The notes under the pieces: model-generated
Told to the model about the DNA's origin: nothing
What the model saw: the letters and a program-made list of their open reading frames with translations, nothing else
Database searches by the model: none
Source of the DNA: Anoplolepis gracilipes
Lineage: Eukaryota; Arthropoda; Insecta; Hymenoptera; Formicidae
Length of the DNA: 64,000 nt
Reading direction: 5' to 3'
Assembly (NCBI RefSeq): GCF_047496725.1
Contig: NC_132976.1
Span: forward strand, 13,751,001 to 13,815,000
In this document: piece by piece, positions 1 through 11,490 of the stretch
Layout of the letters: every line of letters starts with the position of its first letter
How positions within the stretch are numbered: the first letter of the stretch is position 1
Position numbers and translations under genes: made by a program

Positions 1-690
1 CCGGGTCCAGCTTCTTGAGAATCCATCGCGGTGACGGCGCGCCGTCGCGCGCGGGCTTCCGGGCTGACGGGTGGAGCATTGGAGTGTGATATAAAGATGG
101 TCGGAGAGTGTTTCCATCTCCTCCACCCTCCATGTCCAATCTAGATGCCCGGCAGAAGAGGTTATCATAGTTAAATCCACTATAGTCCTCTCTGCGGATG
201 GACACACGTCTCTACATTGTCTGCGTTAAACAGGCACAGCCCGAGTCTCCATCCAGTCCATTAGAGCCTCTGCCCTGCGAGTGGTGGCCCGATTTCCCCA
301 GGCAGCTGCCTTGGCATTGAAATCGCCGGCCACCACCGCCTCCCGGAAGAGTATGCTGCGTACACAGCGGTCCAGCTCCCTCATGTATTGCTCGAATTGG
401 GAGAGGCTCCAGCTGGGAGACACGTAACACGCCACCACGGCGATGGATCCCAACTTGACCGCAACGTACCCCCTACCTTTCTCAATTAGGGATCAGGGGG
501 GGGATTCATCGTCCCTCGGACGACGGCAACCATGTCGGTGATGTCCACTCACCAACCGTGGTGCACCGGTGGGGGGCGGTATGTCTCCGACACAATCGCC
601 AGGCCGTAACCACGCTCAGCCATTACGTGTAGTACTAATGCTTGCACATTCTGAGCGTGGTTGATATTGGTCTGTATTAATTTACAGGCT
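1..690 (-). pseudogene. ORF2 N-terminal endonuclease/exonuclease/phosphatase domain (R1-clade), frameshifted
   Basis: This is the target-nicking endonuclease at the start of ORF2. The longest frame (453-226) carries SIAVVACYVSPSW, then AGDFNAKAAAWGNR, the phosphodiesterase-like GDFN core of R1-clade endonucleases. Further downstream, around 190-70, another frame carries VDLTMI and the ending motif LSDHLYI, whose SDH is the catalytic Asp-His of this family. The segment near 690-600 holds a degraded N-terminal part. The frame changes between these blocks and there is a stop after residue 75 of the main ORF. The reverse transcriptase that should follow lies outside the window. The second copy at 29960-30700 has the same blocks, which supports the call. 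Confidence 0.8.
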
Positions 691-3604
691 CTAGTGTTCA
701 CTTGCGGGAGGAGTTTCTCCCGCAGCTGTTACCGCGATAGAGGGCGGTATTGGGGGTGTCTCATCATCCTTTCCAGATGTTTTGTTAAGATCTGAGAGGG
801 TGACGACTTCTTCCTTCACTTTGACCCTTTGAAAAAATCTCCTCTGGGGTTTCGGAGAATGGGGAGAAGGAGAATCAGGGCGACCTTGCTTGCCCCCTGT
901 AGCCTCCTCTTTTCCTTCTCTCACCGCTTCCACTCCCGTTTCCTGCATTCAGTGGTGTCCATCGGGGCTGCGGGCGTGGGATTGGTTGCGGTGGTTGAAG
1001 TTTTATAGGAGCCAAAGGTGAAAAATTGGGTCCTGTCTGTCTCCCGGTTTGTGGATGGAGTTGGAGACAGGTCTTTGGTGCCCCTTTCCTTCATCCTTTC
1101 CAGCATCACGAACAAGGCGAGTCTCTCGGGTGGTCCCGATTTAGCTACCTTAGTAACCTCCTTCATTTTGGAAGCGGGCTTTCCGGGTGACTCCTGTTTG
1201 GCCGTTTTCTTCTTGGCTTTGGGGGGGGGGGTGGCAGCTGGGGTCATGCATTCTGTGCCCAGCGGCTTCCGATCAGCACAGATCATACAGTATGCTCGAT
1301 CGGTGAAGGAATTGGCCTTTTTCATCGCATCGGAAACACCTGTTTGCGCGGGATATGTCGCTGATGCAGTGCTGCTGCACGTGCCCCTCCTCCACGCATC
1401 TACAACATGTGAAGGGACGTTGCTGCAACAGTTAAACAGGGGCGTGGGTCCAGCCGATTAGAATCTTTTTCGCAGCCGAGATTCTGTTTGCCGCTTCGAT
1501 CGGACACTGGACCCACACCGTATTCAGTCCTCCGCGTGGGTTTTAATTAAATGTGCCCACTTTAGTGTCGCTTGGGCCGCAGTCTGCTGCCTGGGTGATT
1601 GCGTAGACCACTTTAGCTTTGGTGATGGAGTCTTCGGTCCCCTAATCCTCAGATCGGCCATTTTCTGAGGACAGTCTGACTTTCTCTTAATCGCCGACTG
1701 CCTCGCGTAGTCGGCTCGCGAGATTTTCAGATTGAAACTTTCTATCCGGGCTTGAAATTTCCATTAGCAGCGCACCGGTAAGGCTCTGCTTAAAATTTAG
1801 TTTACCTATGCCTATAGAGTCGATTTTAATCTCCCTCCTGGCTATGGTTATTGTCTCACCGTAGGTCCCCACTGGGCACCCCTACTGGGGTGAGCATAAC
1901 GGCCGCTGTTTTGGGGGCTTTTCTTCTCTTGGATTTATTATTAACTCGCTGCTTCTGCCCTTGCTTCTTTTCGCCACCCTTTTTGGGCGAGCGAGTAGCT
2001 TGGGCAGTTTTGGCGACTGTGGAAGTGAGGTTGTTATTGTCTCGGCTTTTCTAGCTTCCCTCCTCTCCTTCCAGCCAAGCACTTTGCTATACAACTTTTG
2101 CTGTGGCTGGCTAGTTGGGGGGCCATGTAGACTGGGGTCTGTCGGCTCTTTGCCGAAGGACCCCGGGCCTAGTGACCTTTTATCATGGGAGGCCTTGTTG
2201 AACTTCGCGTCCAAGGGCAGTTTTTCCGTAGAGGTGGGTAGAAGGAAGGTGGTTTTCGCTTCATTGCGATTCTGGCCTCCCTCCACTTTCTTTCCCTTCA
2301 AGTTCTTTTTGTTTTTCTTTTTTGAGGCGGGTTTTTTTAATTTACCTTCATCTTTGTTATTGCCCATCTGAGACCGAGTATTAGTCTCAGATGTCTTTTG
2401 GAGTTGCGGGTTTGCACAGTTACCTTGAGGGTGGACCGCGGGTCTGTCTTGCACTTCGCAAAACTGCAGAACCTTCTTCCTTAGATCGAGCATCGCCGAG
2501 ATTTGTTGGTTAATCTTGTCGTAGAGTATCGCACCGGCACCCCCCAGTTTAGGAGGGGTAGCTGTGATGACTAATTGAGGACTTCCCTGCATAATCGAGG
2601 GAGTCTGGACCTCCATCTCGATCTCTATTTGTGTCTCCATCTCCATATTCCGACCTGACATATGGAGGCGTGAGGGCATTTTCTTTGGAGGCGATGTTTT
2701 TTTCAGTGGAGCTAATTTTCTGGGTGTTTCAATTCCAGAGGGCTGCTCCTCCGAGGGAATCCGAGGGAATGTAATTTCGCCTTACATTCCCTCCTCTCAT
2801 CGTGGCAGAGTTCGCGGTCGAGCGTTGGCTCTGTTGGTAGTTAAGCTTTTTAACCTCCTCTTGGAGCTTGGCAATAGTTTGCTTAAGCTCGTTTTTTTTC
2901 GCTTTCATAGCAGTGAACTGCTTGCGGAGGTCTTCCATCTCGTCCTTGTTCGACACTTCTGTTATTCTGTCGTGAATGACTGTCACTGCGGCCGCAATGG
3001 ATGCCGTCGCATTATTTAGTTCATTTACACGAGAGTACTTTTGATGTTCTTCGACTTTTGTACTGCTTTAAATACGGTTGTACAATTGTCGAGTGCCTCC
3101 GATATGATATTCGATGTCGGGGAATTTTGGTACTCTTCTCTTCCTCTCCTCTCTCTCGGAATCTGCTATACGATTGTCCGGTTGGGGTTACAGAGCTTCT
3201 AACGTACTCCAGATTTCGGAGTTTCTCCTCCTCGGCCTTCTTTAGGGCTTCCGCCGCTTTTCTTTAGGGCTTACCCCTATTCCGGTAGTAATGGGTCTTT
3301 CTATTTTATTTTTAGCAATCGGAGTTCTCTTCAATTGTGCATCCTCGCCACTGACTACAGTACATGGCGCCGATCCCATCTTCTGTATACTCCCCCGATC
3401 AGTGTTGCCAGACATCGACTGAGCTGAGGATGGCGCCACGCCATCAACCTTTTCAGAAAGGTTTGGTGGGCCAGTCTCCAGTATAGTGAGTTGGCTCTGT
3501 ACTTCTACTCCAGTAGCCGTACGCCTTCTCTTAGACTGCTTGTATGCCTTCTTCCCCGTTCCTCGGCTGACTTTGAGGAAATCTTTATCAGTGACGTTCA
3601 CCAT
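690..3604 (-). pseudogene. ORF1 (Gag-like, CCHC zinc knuckles), R1-clade copy 1
   Basis: Several overlapping frames together make one Gag-like ORF1. From its N-terminus: a basic, Ser/Thr-rich block (3604-3242) with RPITTG, shared with copy 2; a coiled-coil block (2986-2729); a Lys/Pro-rich block (2679-1882) starting after a GGAGAILYDKINQQ segment that copy 2 has as GEGAILYEAFSQQ; a conserved folded block around 1872-1687 (SLTGALLMEI...LREAVGD); and zinc knuckles around 1440-1350 (CCRCVEEGHVQQHC in one frame), followed by CMICADRKPLG. A C-terminal tail near 1000 has MDTTECRK, also in copy 2. At least four frame changes are needed. The product would bind the element's RNA. Confidence 0.75.
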
Positions 3605-3639
3605 CGATGGTTGGAATGTCTCTGGCGGGTGGGGGACAT

Positions 3640-5370
3640 AGATCCCCAGTGCTACGCGCCCATTCTATGGGCACTGGCGTTGCCCGATGTTGTGGGCTTT
3701 CTCAATGAGACCTAACTGACGGTGTCCGATAAGCGAACATCGTCATCAGATCTATCAGAGACCAAAGCCTCTGGCCTCCACAAATTCGCTCGCAGAGTCT
3801 GTGGCGTGCTCTGCTTTGTTGTTTGTAGAATTAGTGAAATTCATAATAGAGAAAAATCCCGCTCCCCATTGCGGTTCCGTTCCCCAGGGTATACCCTCAC
3901 CGGCCGCAGAGCGTCCCAGGAATCTGGAAGGACTCTACGATCGGGCCCCGAGTTCCCCGGGGAGGGGACATATGGCTCGGGTCGGAGGAATATCCATCTC
4001 CGGCACTGACCTCCAGTCCCTTACTCGCCCAGGGGGAGTTTTTGTGTCCCTCATGGGCTTTCAGGGGTCCCCCGCTTCTGACTTCGTGGGCACCGCAACG
4101 GGTGGCGCTAACGGGGGACCCCACGGACGGTTGGGACTGAGTCGCCGCTCCCCCCGGCCCAGCCTTACCCACCGTGACAGCCAGCTTACCGTGTTACGCC
4201 CCCTCCGAGAAACGGTCGCGGTACACCAGCGGCTCCTAACACGCCGTCAGGCCCCGCCTCGAAAACGTCCGAGCGGCCCTGTCAGGCAGGTCGACCTGTA
4301 GTCGCAGTGCACAAACGGCCCGCGCCGACCTTCTCCGTCACCCCGGCCCCGACTTCCGGGGTGGCCCGGCCCGATGGGCCCGGGAGTTCCGGGACACCAC
4401 CGTCCCCGGCCCGTCTACCCGTGGGACACCGACCAAGGTTGGCACCCACAGGATGTGGGACGCTGGCCAAGACCAGCACCCACATCCTCCTCCGCCATCC
4501 CGCCTCTCCCTCGGAAAAGTCTGAGCGGTTCGGGGTGGCCCAGCCCGATGGGCCCGGGAGTTCCGGAACACCATCTGTCCGTCTACCCGTGGGACGCCGA
4601 CCGAGGTCGGCACCCACCTAATGTGGGACACTGGTCAAAGACCAGCACCCACATCTTCCCTTTCGAGGGACCCCACACAGCGGACATTCCGTCACACGGG
4701 GACCCTCACTATGGGGCACCGACCGAAGTCGGCACCCTATCTCCCCCCTGAGGGACGCCGGACGGTGGGAGCACCCACACGTGCGGAAACCTTCGACGTC
4801 GGAAACACCCGACCCCCGTGTCGCGGGCAGCGAGCAGTCCTACCCTAACGGTGCCGCGCGATTGTAGTCAGGGCCGCCTATCCCTTCCAGATTGGGACTG
4901 CACTTTAGACCACCCCCGAAGAAGTGGGCGTCGTCCCTGAGGGAGTCGCTGGGCTCTTCTTATACCTTTAAGAAGGCTACTATGCGTTCTTAGTTCCGCC
5001 TCCACCCCGGTGGTTCATCCAATTTAGCCGAAGCTATATGGGTGTTCCATAGAGTTTCAGGGTTAAGCCTCTTCACCACGACAAGGCGGCGCACGACGAG
5101 GAAGAGGGATAGCTAAGCCAATGGAGCTACAGCCGATCCTAAAGACGAGCGAAATATGAAACCATACATATGGTCTCGGCCTTAATCGGGAAACAGAGTT
5201 ATCTGTCAAAATAGGAACTGACACCCTCTTGTAGGGACGTCTCTCCCAAAGCTCGTTCTTTTTTTCTTTCTTTGTGCTTCCCAAACGCACAGTATCAAAT
5301 AGACCATCGGGGTGAGGAGCAGCCTTAGAATACCTAACTCGTACTAGCTCCGGACAACGTTTTATACTAG
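3640..5370 (-). other. GC-rich 5' leader of R1-clade copy 1
   Basis: About 1.7 kb upstream of ORF1 without a credible gene. The blocks 3840-4200 and 4860-5110 are reverse complements of 26850-26500 and 26080-25850, which lie just upstream of ORF1 in the plus-strand copy, so this is a shared untranslated leader. Its high GC content gives long open frames on both strands that are not conserved as protein. It contains a 174-bp tandem duplication. Confidence 0.65.
4358..4700. repeat. 174-bp tandem repeat in non-LTR leader (2 copies)
   Basis: The block beginning gtggcccggcccgatgggcc at 4361 recurs at 4535 (period 174), including the later section with 'cacccgtgggac' spacing and the 'gaccagcacccacat' segment. 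Similar material occurs in reverse complement around 26200-26400 in the other copy, so subrepeats are a family trait. Leader subrepeats often carry the promoter in non-LTR elements; that is inference here. Confidence 0.7.
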
Positions 5371-5379
5371 GAGCGCAGA

Positions 5380-5640
5380 ATGGAGAGAAATCGCAAAGGA
5401 GAAGCCTCGGAGGCGGACGACCTTGTTTTCACTTCTGGCGAGACGGACGCTGCCTATGTGGCGAATGGGCGAGGAAGCGTGGCGCTCGAGTCCCAGGGGT
5501 GTCGTCGTACGGGCGATGAGACCCAATACCAATTCGGGTCAACCAAGCCTTCAACATCCAAGAAAGTCTACACGCAATCATTGACTGCCCTAAGTGTGTG
5601 GAAGACGGGCTAAGCATAAGCTGGCTCAAAACAGCTTAAT
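5380..5640 (+). other. Unassigned 260-bp segment with open frames
   Basis: The segment lies between the R1-clade leader and the LTR-like module. A 77-residue plus-strand frame (5380-5613, starting MERNRKGEASEADD) and a second frame ending near 5635 (LHAIIDCPKCVEDG) are open, but neither resembles a family I can name. The complement is also open (5629-5429). It could be the interior of the surrounding LTR-type element or the end of another retroelement. Confidence 0.2.
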
Positions 5641-5864
5641 GAGCACATCCTGAATACACACCCTAGTATTCAAGTTAACTAGGTTAGGTTGTGACCGGAT
5701 TAACATCGCCACAAAATAAGAAATGGGACTCACTAGTCAGCAGCCCGCAGTGACTTCGCCTTTGTTAACGGTCGCCAGGTATTTTGACCAATATAAATAC
5801 CAAGGTCACTCGGGGTTGATGTATCCTGGTATTCTCGTTCCGCCTCCTCGACGAAATATTCCGA
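5641..5864 (-). mobile_element. LTR-type element, distal part of left (minus) module
   Basis: This stretch is the reverse complement of 20620-20440, with shared words such as 'gggactcac', 'gtcagcag' and 'cctcgacgaaatattcc'. Its continuation lies at 16897-17045. The two halves are separated by the 11-kb transposon at 5874-16887. In the plus copy the uninterrupted sequence can be read at 20290-20620. A splice-donor-like ctggtgagt in the plus copy is mutated here to ctagtgagt. Confidence 0.65.
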
Positions 5865-5873
5865 TGTTTCCTT
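5865..5873. repeat. 9-bp target-site duplication, left copy
   Basis: TGTTTCCTT directly precedes the left terminus ACCGATGTGAACC. The identical 9-mer follows the right terminus at 16888-16896. The related unoccupied module at 20430-20445 lacks the insertion. Confidence 0.85.
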
Positions 5874-6159
5874 ACCGATGTGAACCTGGCGCCCGACTAT
5901 ATGAAAAAAAAAGAAATTAATAATATAGTTCGTTTGTACGTCGTTTGTACCTGTTTGTACCACAATTTATTTCGTTTATACTTCAAAGGATTCGGAAATA
6001 AAAAGTAATCAAAAAATGGCCAGCGCTCGACTTAAGATGTTTTAATTTCATTAATGCCATTCGATAGAGAATCGTTTGTACCTGTTTGTACCTCTTTTCA
6101 ATTCGTTTGTACCTCAACCGGTTCGGAAATACGACCATTTTTAGTTTTAGAGTTAACGC

Positions 6160-6586
6160 TGTGGCAAAGTCACCAGGAGCCGAACAGCCGCCCCTGCAAA
6201 ATAATCGGCGCCTTTCGGCGCCACCAAACGATACAACGTTGGGGCTCCCGGTCTCCCCACTTGATCGTCTCCCTACTCTGCTCAGAACCGAGAGTGGGAG
6301 GCCGGCCAGCGAATATACAAGCCGGCTCAGCCAGAGAGCCAGCACCTAGTCCTGTCCTGATCCTTCCTCGAGAGAGTTCTCTCGAGACTCCAGACACCAG
6401 CGATTATCCTCTATCACGACGAGCGTTCTCGTTGAACCGACCGGGCGTCCCCGGCCTCCGGCCCCGTGCACGAGATTGGAACCGTCCGTTTCCGGGCGAC
6501 AACACGCAAACCGCCCGTCTCCGGGCGAATAACGTTGACATCCGTCCGTTTCCGAACGACAACCACTGACCCGCCCGTCTCCGGGC

Positions 6587-6643
<57 letters not shown>

Positions 6644-7012
6644 CGTCTGCCGCCAGGACGCCACGGACCGAACCGTCAAGTCGTCCGCCACCAGGACGTC
6701 TCCGACCGAACCGTCAAGACGTCCACCACCGCGACGCACGCCACCGACCGAATCGCCGAGCCGTCCGACTCCCGGACGCCACCACCGAGCCCGCGCCGTC
6801 AGGGCTCACACCGACGGCCCAACGTGTACATACCGCCCCGTGTACATATCTTCCCATTGTAAATACCGTTATCCACGAATACATGTACGAGCATAATAAA
6901 CTCGACTAAGAGATACAAGAGAGAGGAGTCTATCACTAGCCGTGCCCGTCCTTCTCCCGAATCCTGGAACCGACGAGCTTGTCCGAGACGTCGAGAAAGG
7001 CGGAACATTACA
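6160..7012 (+). mobile_element. Solo LTR (853 bp) with ACGC target duplication
   Basis: The segment begins TGTGGCAAAG and ends ACATTACA, the TG...CA signature of LTRs. It is flanked by ACGC at 6156-6159 and 7013-7016. Removing it plus one ACGC restores the repeat word 'gagttaacgctatacc' found in the other terminus units, so the boundaries are firm. A polyadenylation signal AATAAA lies at about 6895 and a TATA-like 'atatacaag' near 6314, suggesting plus orientation. It contains a (GA)n run at 6591-6638 and GC-rich 'ccgtctccgggcga' subrepeats near 6480-6590. No internal retroelement sequence remains, so it arose by recombination between two LTRs. A 4-bp duplication fits Ty3/gypsy or BEL elements. 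Confidence 0.85.
6591..6638. repeat. (GA)n microsatellite
   Basis: An uninterrupted run of 'ga' dinucleotides inside the solo LTR. Open frames across it (Arg-Glu or Ser-Leu runs) are repeat artefacts. Confidence 0.95.
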
Positions 7013-7245
7013 ACGCTATACCGGTATTTCCACTATTTTTTTAGATATCGCGAAACGGCCAACGGGGTTCGATAGAGAATCGTTTGTACCTGTTTGTACC
7101 TCTTTTTAAATCGTTTGTATCTCAACCGGTTCGGAAATACGACCATTTTTAGTTTTAGAGTAACGCTATACCGGTATTTCCGCTATTTTTTTACATATCG
7201 CGAAATGGCCAACGGGGTTCGATAGAGAATCGTTTATACCTGATA

Positions 7246-7689
7246 TTAAGGTAAAATAAAGGCATATCTTATAAAAATATATTATTTTATTAATAGACTT
7301 TTTAAATTTATTTTATATAATAAATTATGTATAATAAAATTCACTATAAAATTATGTAAATACATATTTTATAAAATAATTATTTATTGCATTATTTAAT
7401 AGTAATAGTAATATTTTTTACAACTATAAAACTATAATTAATATATGTTATATAACTATATCTATGTCTTTTATATTTATATATATTATATTTATATTAT
7501 ATTTTATATTTTATATATCTTATATATTATAAATTTTATTTATATTTCTACATCTAATAAATATACTTAATTTACATATATATATATAATTCACTGGTTA
7601 ATAATATAATAGTTAATAGTGAATATATGTTGTAATAATTAAATAAGACATGAAAAAATGTTAAGTAGTTTAATTTATTGTTTTATAAA
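7246..7689. other. AT-rich stretch between terminus and transposase
   Basis: About 440 bp of very AT-rich sequence with runs of tat and taa. No gene or clear repeat unit is visible. It would hold the 3' untranslated part of the minus-strand transposase. Confidence 0.5.
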
Positions 7690-10600
7690 AATTAGATTTT
7701 TTTTTTCTGTAAAATTGTTCTGGTTGATGTTGATATTGAAGTTTTGTTTTTACTCAAATCATCATATATTTCCCAATTTCCTGATATTCGACGACAATGT
7801 GCAACATAATGTCCTATTTCACATTTGTTAGTGCCACCAATGTATTCTATTGCTGCAATTAATTTATATTCAAATTTGAATATCCTATTACAAAATTAAA
7901 TATCCACTGGTATCTTGGAAAGAATAAACATACCGGATCAATCACTATATCCGAGCCTTTCGGCGAGTTCAGTCTACTGTAAGCATTTAACATCTATAAA
8001 AAGTTGCATCCCTGTCGTAATATTTATAAATAAGTTATCATTGACGCATCGTCTACATTTTTTATTTACTGTTTCAATTTTTTCATCGAGAGCTTTTTCC
8101 AAACCACGCATACCATATTTATACATTGGTTTTGTATTTATTTCAATAATTGTGATATTTTCTTTATGCATCCTCTCACAAGTTGAGCATTGCTGTAACA
8201 TTTCAAAAGATAATACATTTTGCATTAAAAGTTTAGTCACTAAGTCACTTACGTTACACGCGCAGTTAATCGTGCCACTTATTGGCTGGAAAATGTTACT
8301 TAAAATTAGCCCTCTTTCTTTGTAGACTCTTTGTGATGTACAAATGTAGATACAATTGCTATAAATTTTAATACGTCATTACTGTATGTATCATCATCAC
8401 TGACGTGAGTATTAACATAATCATAATAAGATGTCCAGTCACGGTAACCTACTAATAAAGACTATTACAGAATCAAATGCACACGTATTTTTCACCATTA
8501 AATATTGTCCTGAAATACTTTGAGGACGTACATTATTACCGTTTTGTAAAATTGGAATTTTTGATGTTACGTGAGGCTTTTTATGGATACTCTCCACATC
8601 GGGACATGCTCTTAAATATTTGCCACGTTTAAGTTGTTTATTTTTCCGACCTTTCCAAGTCTCTACTTCATTTAAAATATTTGTTTCGATTGGCTCTACA
8701 GTTGTCACGTATTCTTTAGATGTATTATGAATGTGTGGTGGAGTTTGTGATAATATTTGAGGACTATCAGGATTTTTCAGTAAGCATTCATCTAATATCT
8801 AGATAGGTTCATCTGAATTTGTAACATACAAAATTTCAGCTTTTTCATTGGATATTTTTACTGGAACTGTTTCATCAGCATGTAAAATTTTTATAGTACC
8901 GGCGAGAGAATATATGCGATATTAAAAATTTGTCTACACGTATATTTTTTGTGCCCTTAAAAATTAAATTTTTTATTTAATTAAAATACTCTTCGCTTCT
9001 AGCTGAGGATACTACATAACTCGTTCCATTTGATGTCATTGTAGCTGTCCATAATGGAAATTCTTTAGAAACTCTAAGTAAATTGACACCAAAATTATGA
9101 CAATATGGGTTTGGTCTATCTCCGGAAGTTACTTGTTTACTATTTTTCTCGATGTTGTGGAGAAAATTACTTATACATTTAGTAGATTCAGTGTCAGGAA
9201 CTTCATCCAAATAATCGTCTATATCACTTTCATAATATTCAAAATTTTGTGTTTTAATCATTTTTAATAATCGTTGTTGCGCGTTAAAACATTTTATCAT
9301 TGATAGAAATGTCTTCTGTTTCTGAAAGGGCAACTATTAAGACATCCAGACAAATTCGTTGAAAATGTTCTAGCGTTGTTGTAGTGTTGCTTAAAATACC
9401 AACGCACCTAACAAAAAAATCTTTAATACGCGCATGTTCATCTTTAAAACATTTCCAACGACAGACTAATTTTATCAAATGAGCTATATCGATCCGAAGA
9501 ATACATTTGGGAGCATTTGTCCAATCATTATTTTGTAATATTCTCATACAATTTTCAACATATGTACTTAAATCACAGTTATTGAATGAAAAAGCAACCG
9601 CATTTAAATGTGCAAATGAATAATCTGTTACAACTTCTTTTGGGCAAGGTGCACCAGATCGCAGCCATTCTCGTAACCAATACGTCAAAATATTTGTATC
9701 ATGTTTTTCGGAGATCATTTGAAGAACAGGTAAAATTTTTGACTTAAAAGGACAGCTTGATATAAAAATACAAAATTGGTGGATTCATCAAGTTTTTTAA
9801 TATTTTTTATTAACGATCCTGTTGCATCGATACTTAACATGTCTGTTTTCTCTGCATACCGATGAAATTGTTGGTACAAGAATAATTGTTCTGGACTGAA
9901 ATAAATTACAAAAAATTTATCCAAACTGATCTCACGTATGGCTGATGAAAATTCGGGTTTATACTTTAGTTGCAGAACAGATGTAATAGGATCGGATATT
10001 TTATTAAGTCCTAACTTTTCATCGTTATCTAATTGTTTTGCTTTTCGCAACACAGATTCACTATACAAATGCGCTGGCTCTATATCACCAAATGTCATTA
10101 TCTCATTTGCCTTTTCTCTCCTCCAATCATATGCAGATGTCGCACGTAAATCCTTCACTATATTGCTTCTTTCGATTTTTCGCAATTGTCGTTTTTTCTT
10201 ATGTACGATTTCTCTAGTATCATAAGTAGAAACGTGGATTTCCATTTTTGAATCTGTATCACTTGGCTCATGCATACTGTACGCATTGAAAGATGCACCA
10301 CATTTCGTACATTTTCCTTTTATTTTTAAAAATATTTCTCCTGGATTACGATTAACTCTCCCAGTCTTAAAAGCAAAACAACATGGTATTTTTAATTGTT
10401 CCAAATTTCGTTATAAATAATATTTGTCCATCCTGGTTTTAATGATGTATATTTATCAGTATTATTGGATAATTCGCATTCAGAAATTGTGTGTCACGTT
10501 TTTCTGTCTAAATATAAAATAGTGCGCCATGGTTTGAGAGCACCTGAACTAGATACTGACCAATTCGAATCATTTGATTGATTTATATTAGATGAGTTAA

Positions 10601-10847
10601 TCGATTTCAGTGATATATCTTCAGTTAAAATATTAAATTTTTTACGGAACCGTTCCAGAATTCCATTCCTATTTTGCGACAAATATAAATATAAATATTT
10701 TGCAGAAAGTTCTTTATTCATAATATTTTCTGCATTTTTCCAAATTGGATGAGACAGTCCGAGAATCTGACCTTTAGCGTCAAAAAAATTCAAATCTTCT
10801 ATTGACTTGAAAATTTCGTCAACATTTTTTTTTGGTTGACGTGGCAT
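7690..10847 (-). pseudogene. MULE-NOF-like transposase with C-terminal ubiquitin-hydrolase-like (C19/USP) module, decayed
   Basis: The start MPRQPKKNVDEIF is at 10847. Five frames follow one another down the minus strand. N-terminal block 10847-10494. Block 10404-9715 has a CTKCG zinc-binding pair and the likely first catalytic Asp in LSIDATGSLIKN. Block 9718-9284 has KEVVTDYSFAHLNAV, fitting the second Asp, then RIDIAHLIKLVCRW. Block 9333-8977 continues the nuclease. A linker follows to 8708-8439, where GQYLMVKNTCAFDS resembles a USP cysteine box. Block 8240-7974 has paired CSTC and CRRC, like a USP zinc finger. The frame at about 7860-7740 reads YIGG...GHYVAHCRR...NWEIYDD, an excellent match to the USP histidine box and its Asp. 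Frame changes and stops at several points make it inactive. The MULE-NOF assignment rests on the 9-bp duplication and Foldback termini plus these motifs; no database search was possible. Confidence 0.6.
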
Positions 10848-11002
10848 CTTGTAAGTTTATATTTTTCAATTTTCTAAACTTTCATAAAAAAGTTAAAAAT
10901 AAGTTAATAAACTTTAAAGCGACAAATAAATTTTTATTCGTAGGCTATTATCTTTTATAAATACTCAACAACTTTATATAAGTACACAGTAATTGTTTTT
11001 TG

Positions 11003-11205
11003 GAAGGCGCACAGCAGCCTTGTATCGGCGCACAGCAGCCTTGTATCGGTGCACAGCAGCCAACTTTTATAGGCGCACAGCAGCCTTGTATCGGCGCACA
11101 GCAGCCAACTTTTATAGGTGCACAGCAGCCTTGTATTGGCGCACAGCAGCCACTTTTACAGGCGCACAGCAGCCACTTTTTACAGGCACACAGCCTTGTA
11201 TTATA
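11003..11205. repeat. Minisatellite with GCACAGCAGCC core
   Basis: Eight or nine units of about 20-24 bp, each with 'gcgcacagcagcc' followed by either 'ttgtatcg' or 'aacttttatag'. The two unit types alternate. Open frames across it are repeat artefacts. It lies about 150 bp upstream of the transposase start. Confidence 0.9.
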
Positions 11206-11490
11206 TGAATAAAAAATTAATTAATATAACTAAATAAAACTAAAATAAAGCTAAAATTAAAATAAAATTAAAATAAAATTAAAATTAAATAAAAACAATA
11301 ATAAAATTAAAATAAAATAAAAAAGTAAAATTAAAATAAAAGAATAAAATTAATTTTTAATCTAAATCAATTAAAAATTTAATTAAAAAATTTAAATTAA
11401 AATTTAATTGTATTCTTACCACCGTCTTTTTTGTTAGACACACTTATCTATAAAAATTATAATAGAATTTTCTTATTAATAACTTATTTA
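11206..11490. other. A/T-rich simple-sequence stretch
   Basis: Runs of 'aaaataaaatt' variants without a gene, ending at a MITE. Confidence 0.6.

Larger units (their letters stand above)
1..5370 (-). mobile_element. R1-clade non-LTR retrotransposon, copy 1 (3' part off window)
   Basis: Reading the minus strand gives, in order, a GC-rich leader (about 5370-3640), a Gag-like ORF1 (about 3604-690) and the start of ORF2 with an apurinic-type endonuclease (690-1). Reverse transcriptase would lie beyond the left edge. The order, the CCHC knuckles in ORF1 and the endonuclease at the ORF2 start are typical of R1-clade elements (R1, TRAS, SART, Waldo). A related copy on the plus strand at about 24360-31296 shares the leader, the ORF1 blocks and the endonuclease. 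All reading frames are interrupted, so the copy is dead. The upstream boundary near 5370 is a guess, where similarity to the second copy has faded. Confidence 0.8.
5874..7245. repeat. Left inverted terminus with internal repeats (interrupted by solo LTR)
   Basis: Outer part 5874-6159 and inner part 7017-7245 contain the repeated words 'cgtttgtacctgtttgtacc', 'ccggttcggaaatacgacc' and 'cgcgaaa.ggccaacggggttcgata'. They are reverse complements of units in 15850-16887. The array is broken at 6160 by an LTR insertion. Confidence 0.85.

Noticed and set aside
1851..2371. Plus-strand hydrophobic open frames (67 and 136 codons)
   Set aside because: Complement of the Lys-rich part of Gag-like ORF1; no independent evidence.
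3722..4848. Many open frames of 75-166 codons on both strands
   Set aside because: GC-rich leader sequence; the matching DNA at 25850-26850 does not preserve these frames.
5675..5695. Telomere-like TTAGG units (aggttaggtt) as a TRAS/SART target
   Set aside because: Only two units, which is expected by chance; no array is present.
5874..5895. GGCGCC in the transposon end as a retroviral primer-binding site
   Set aside because: It lies at a terminus with 9-bp duplications and inverted symmetry, and not next to an LTR end.
11003..11205. CRISPR-like regular repeats
   Set aside because: The intervening sequences are not unique: only two alternating short spacers occur. It is a minisatellite in a eukaryotic genome.
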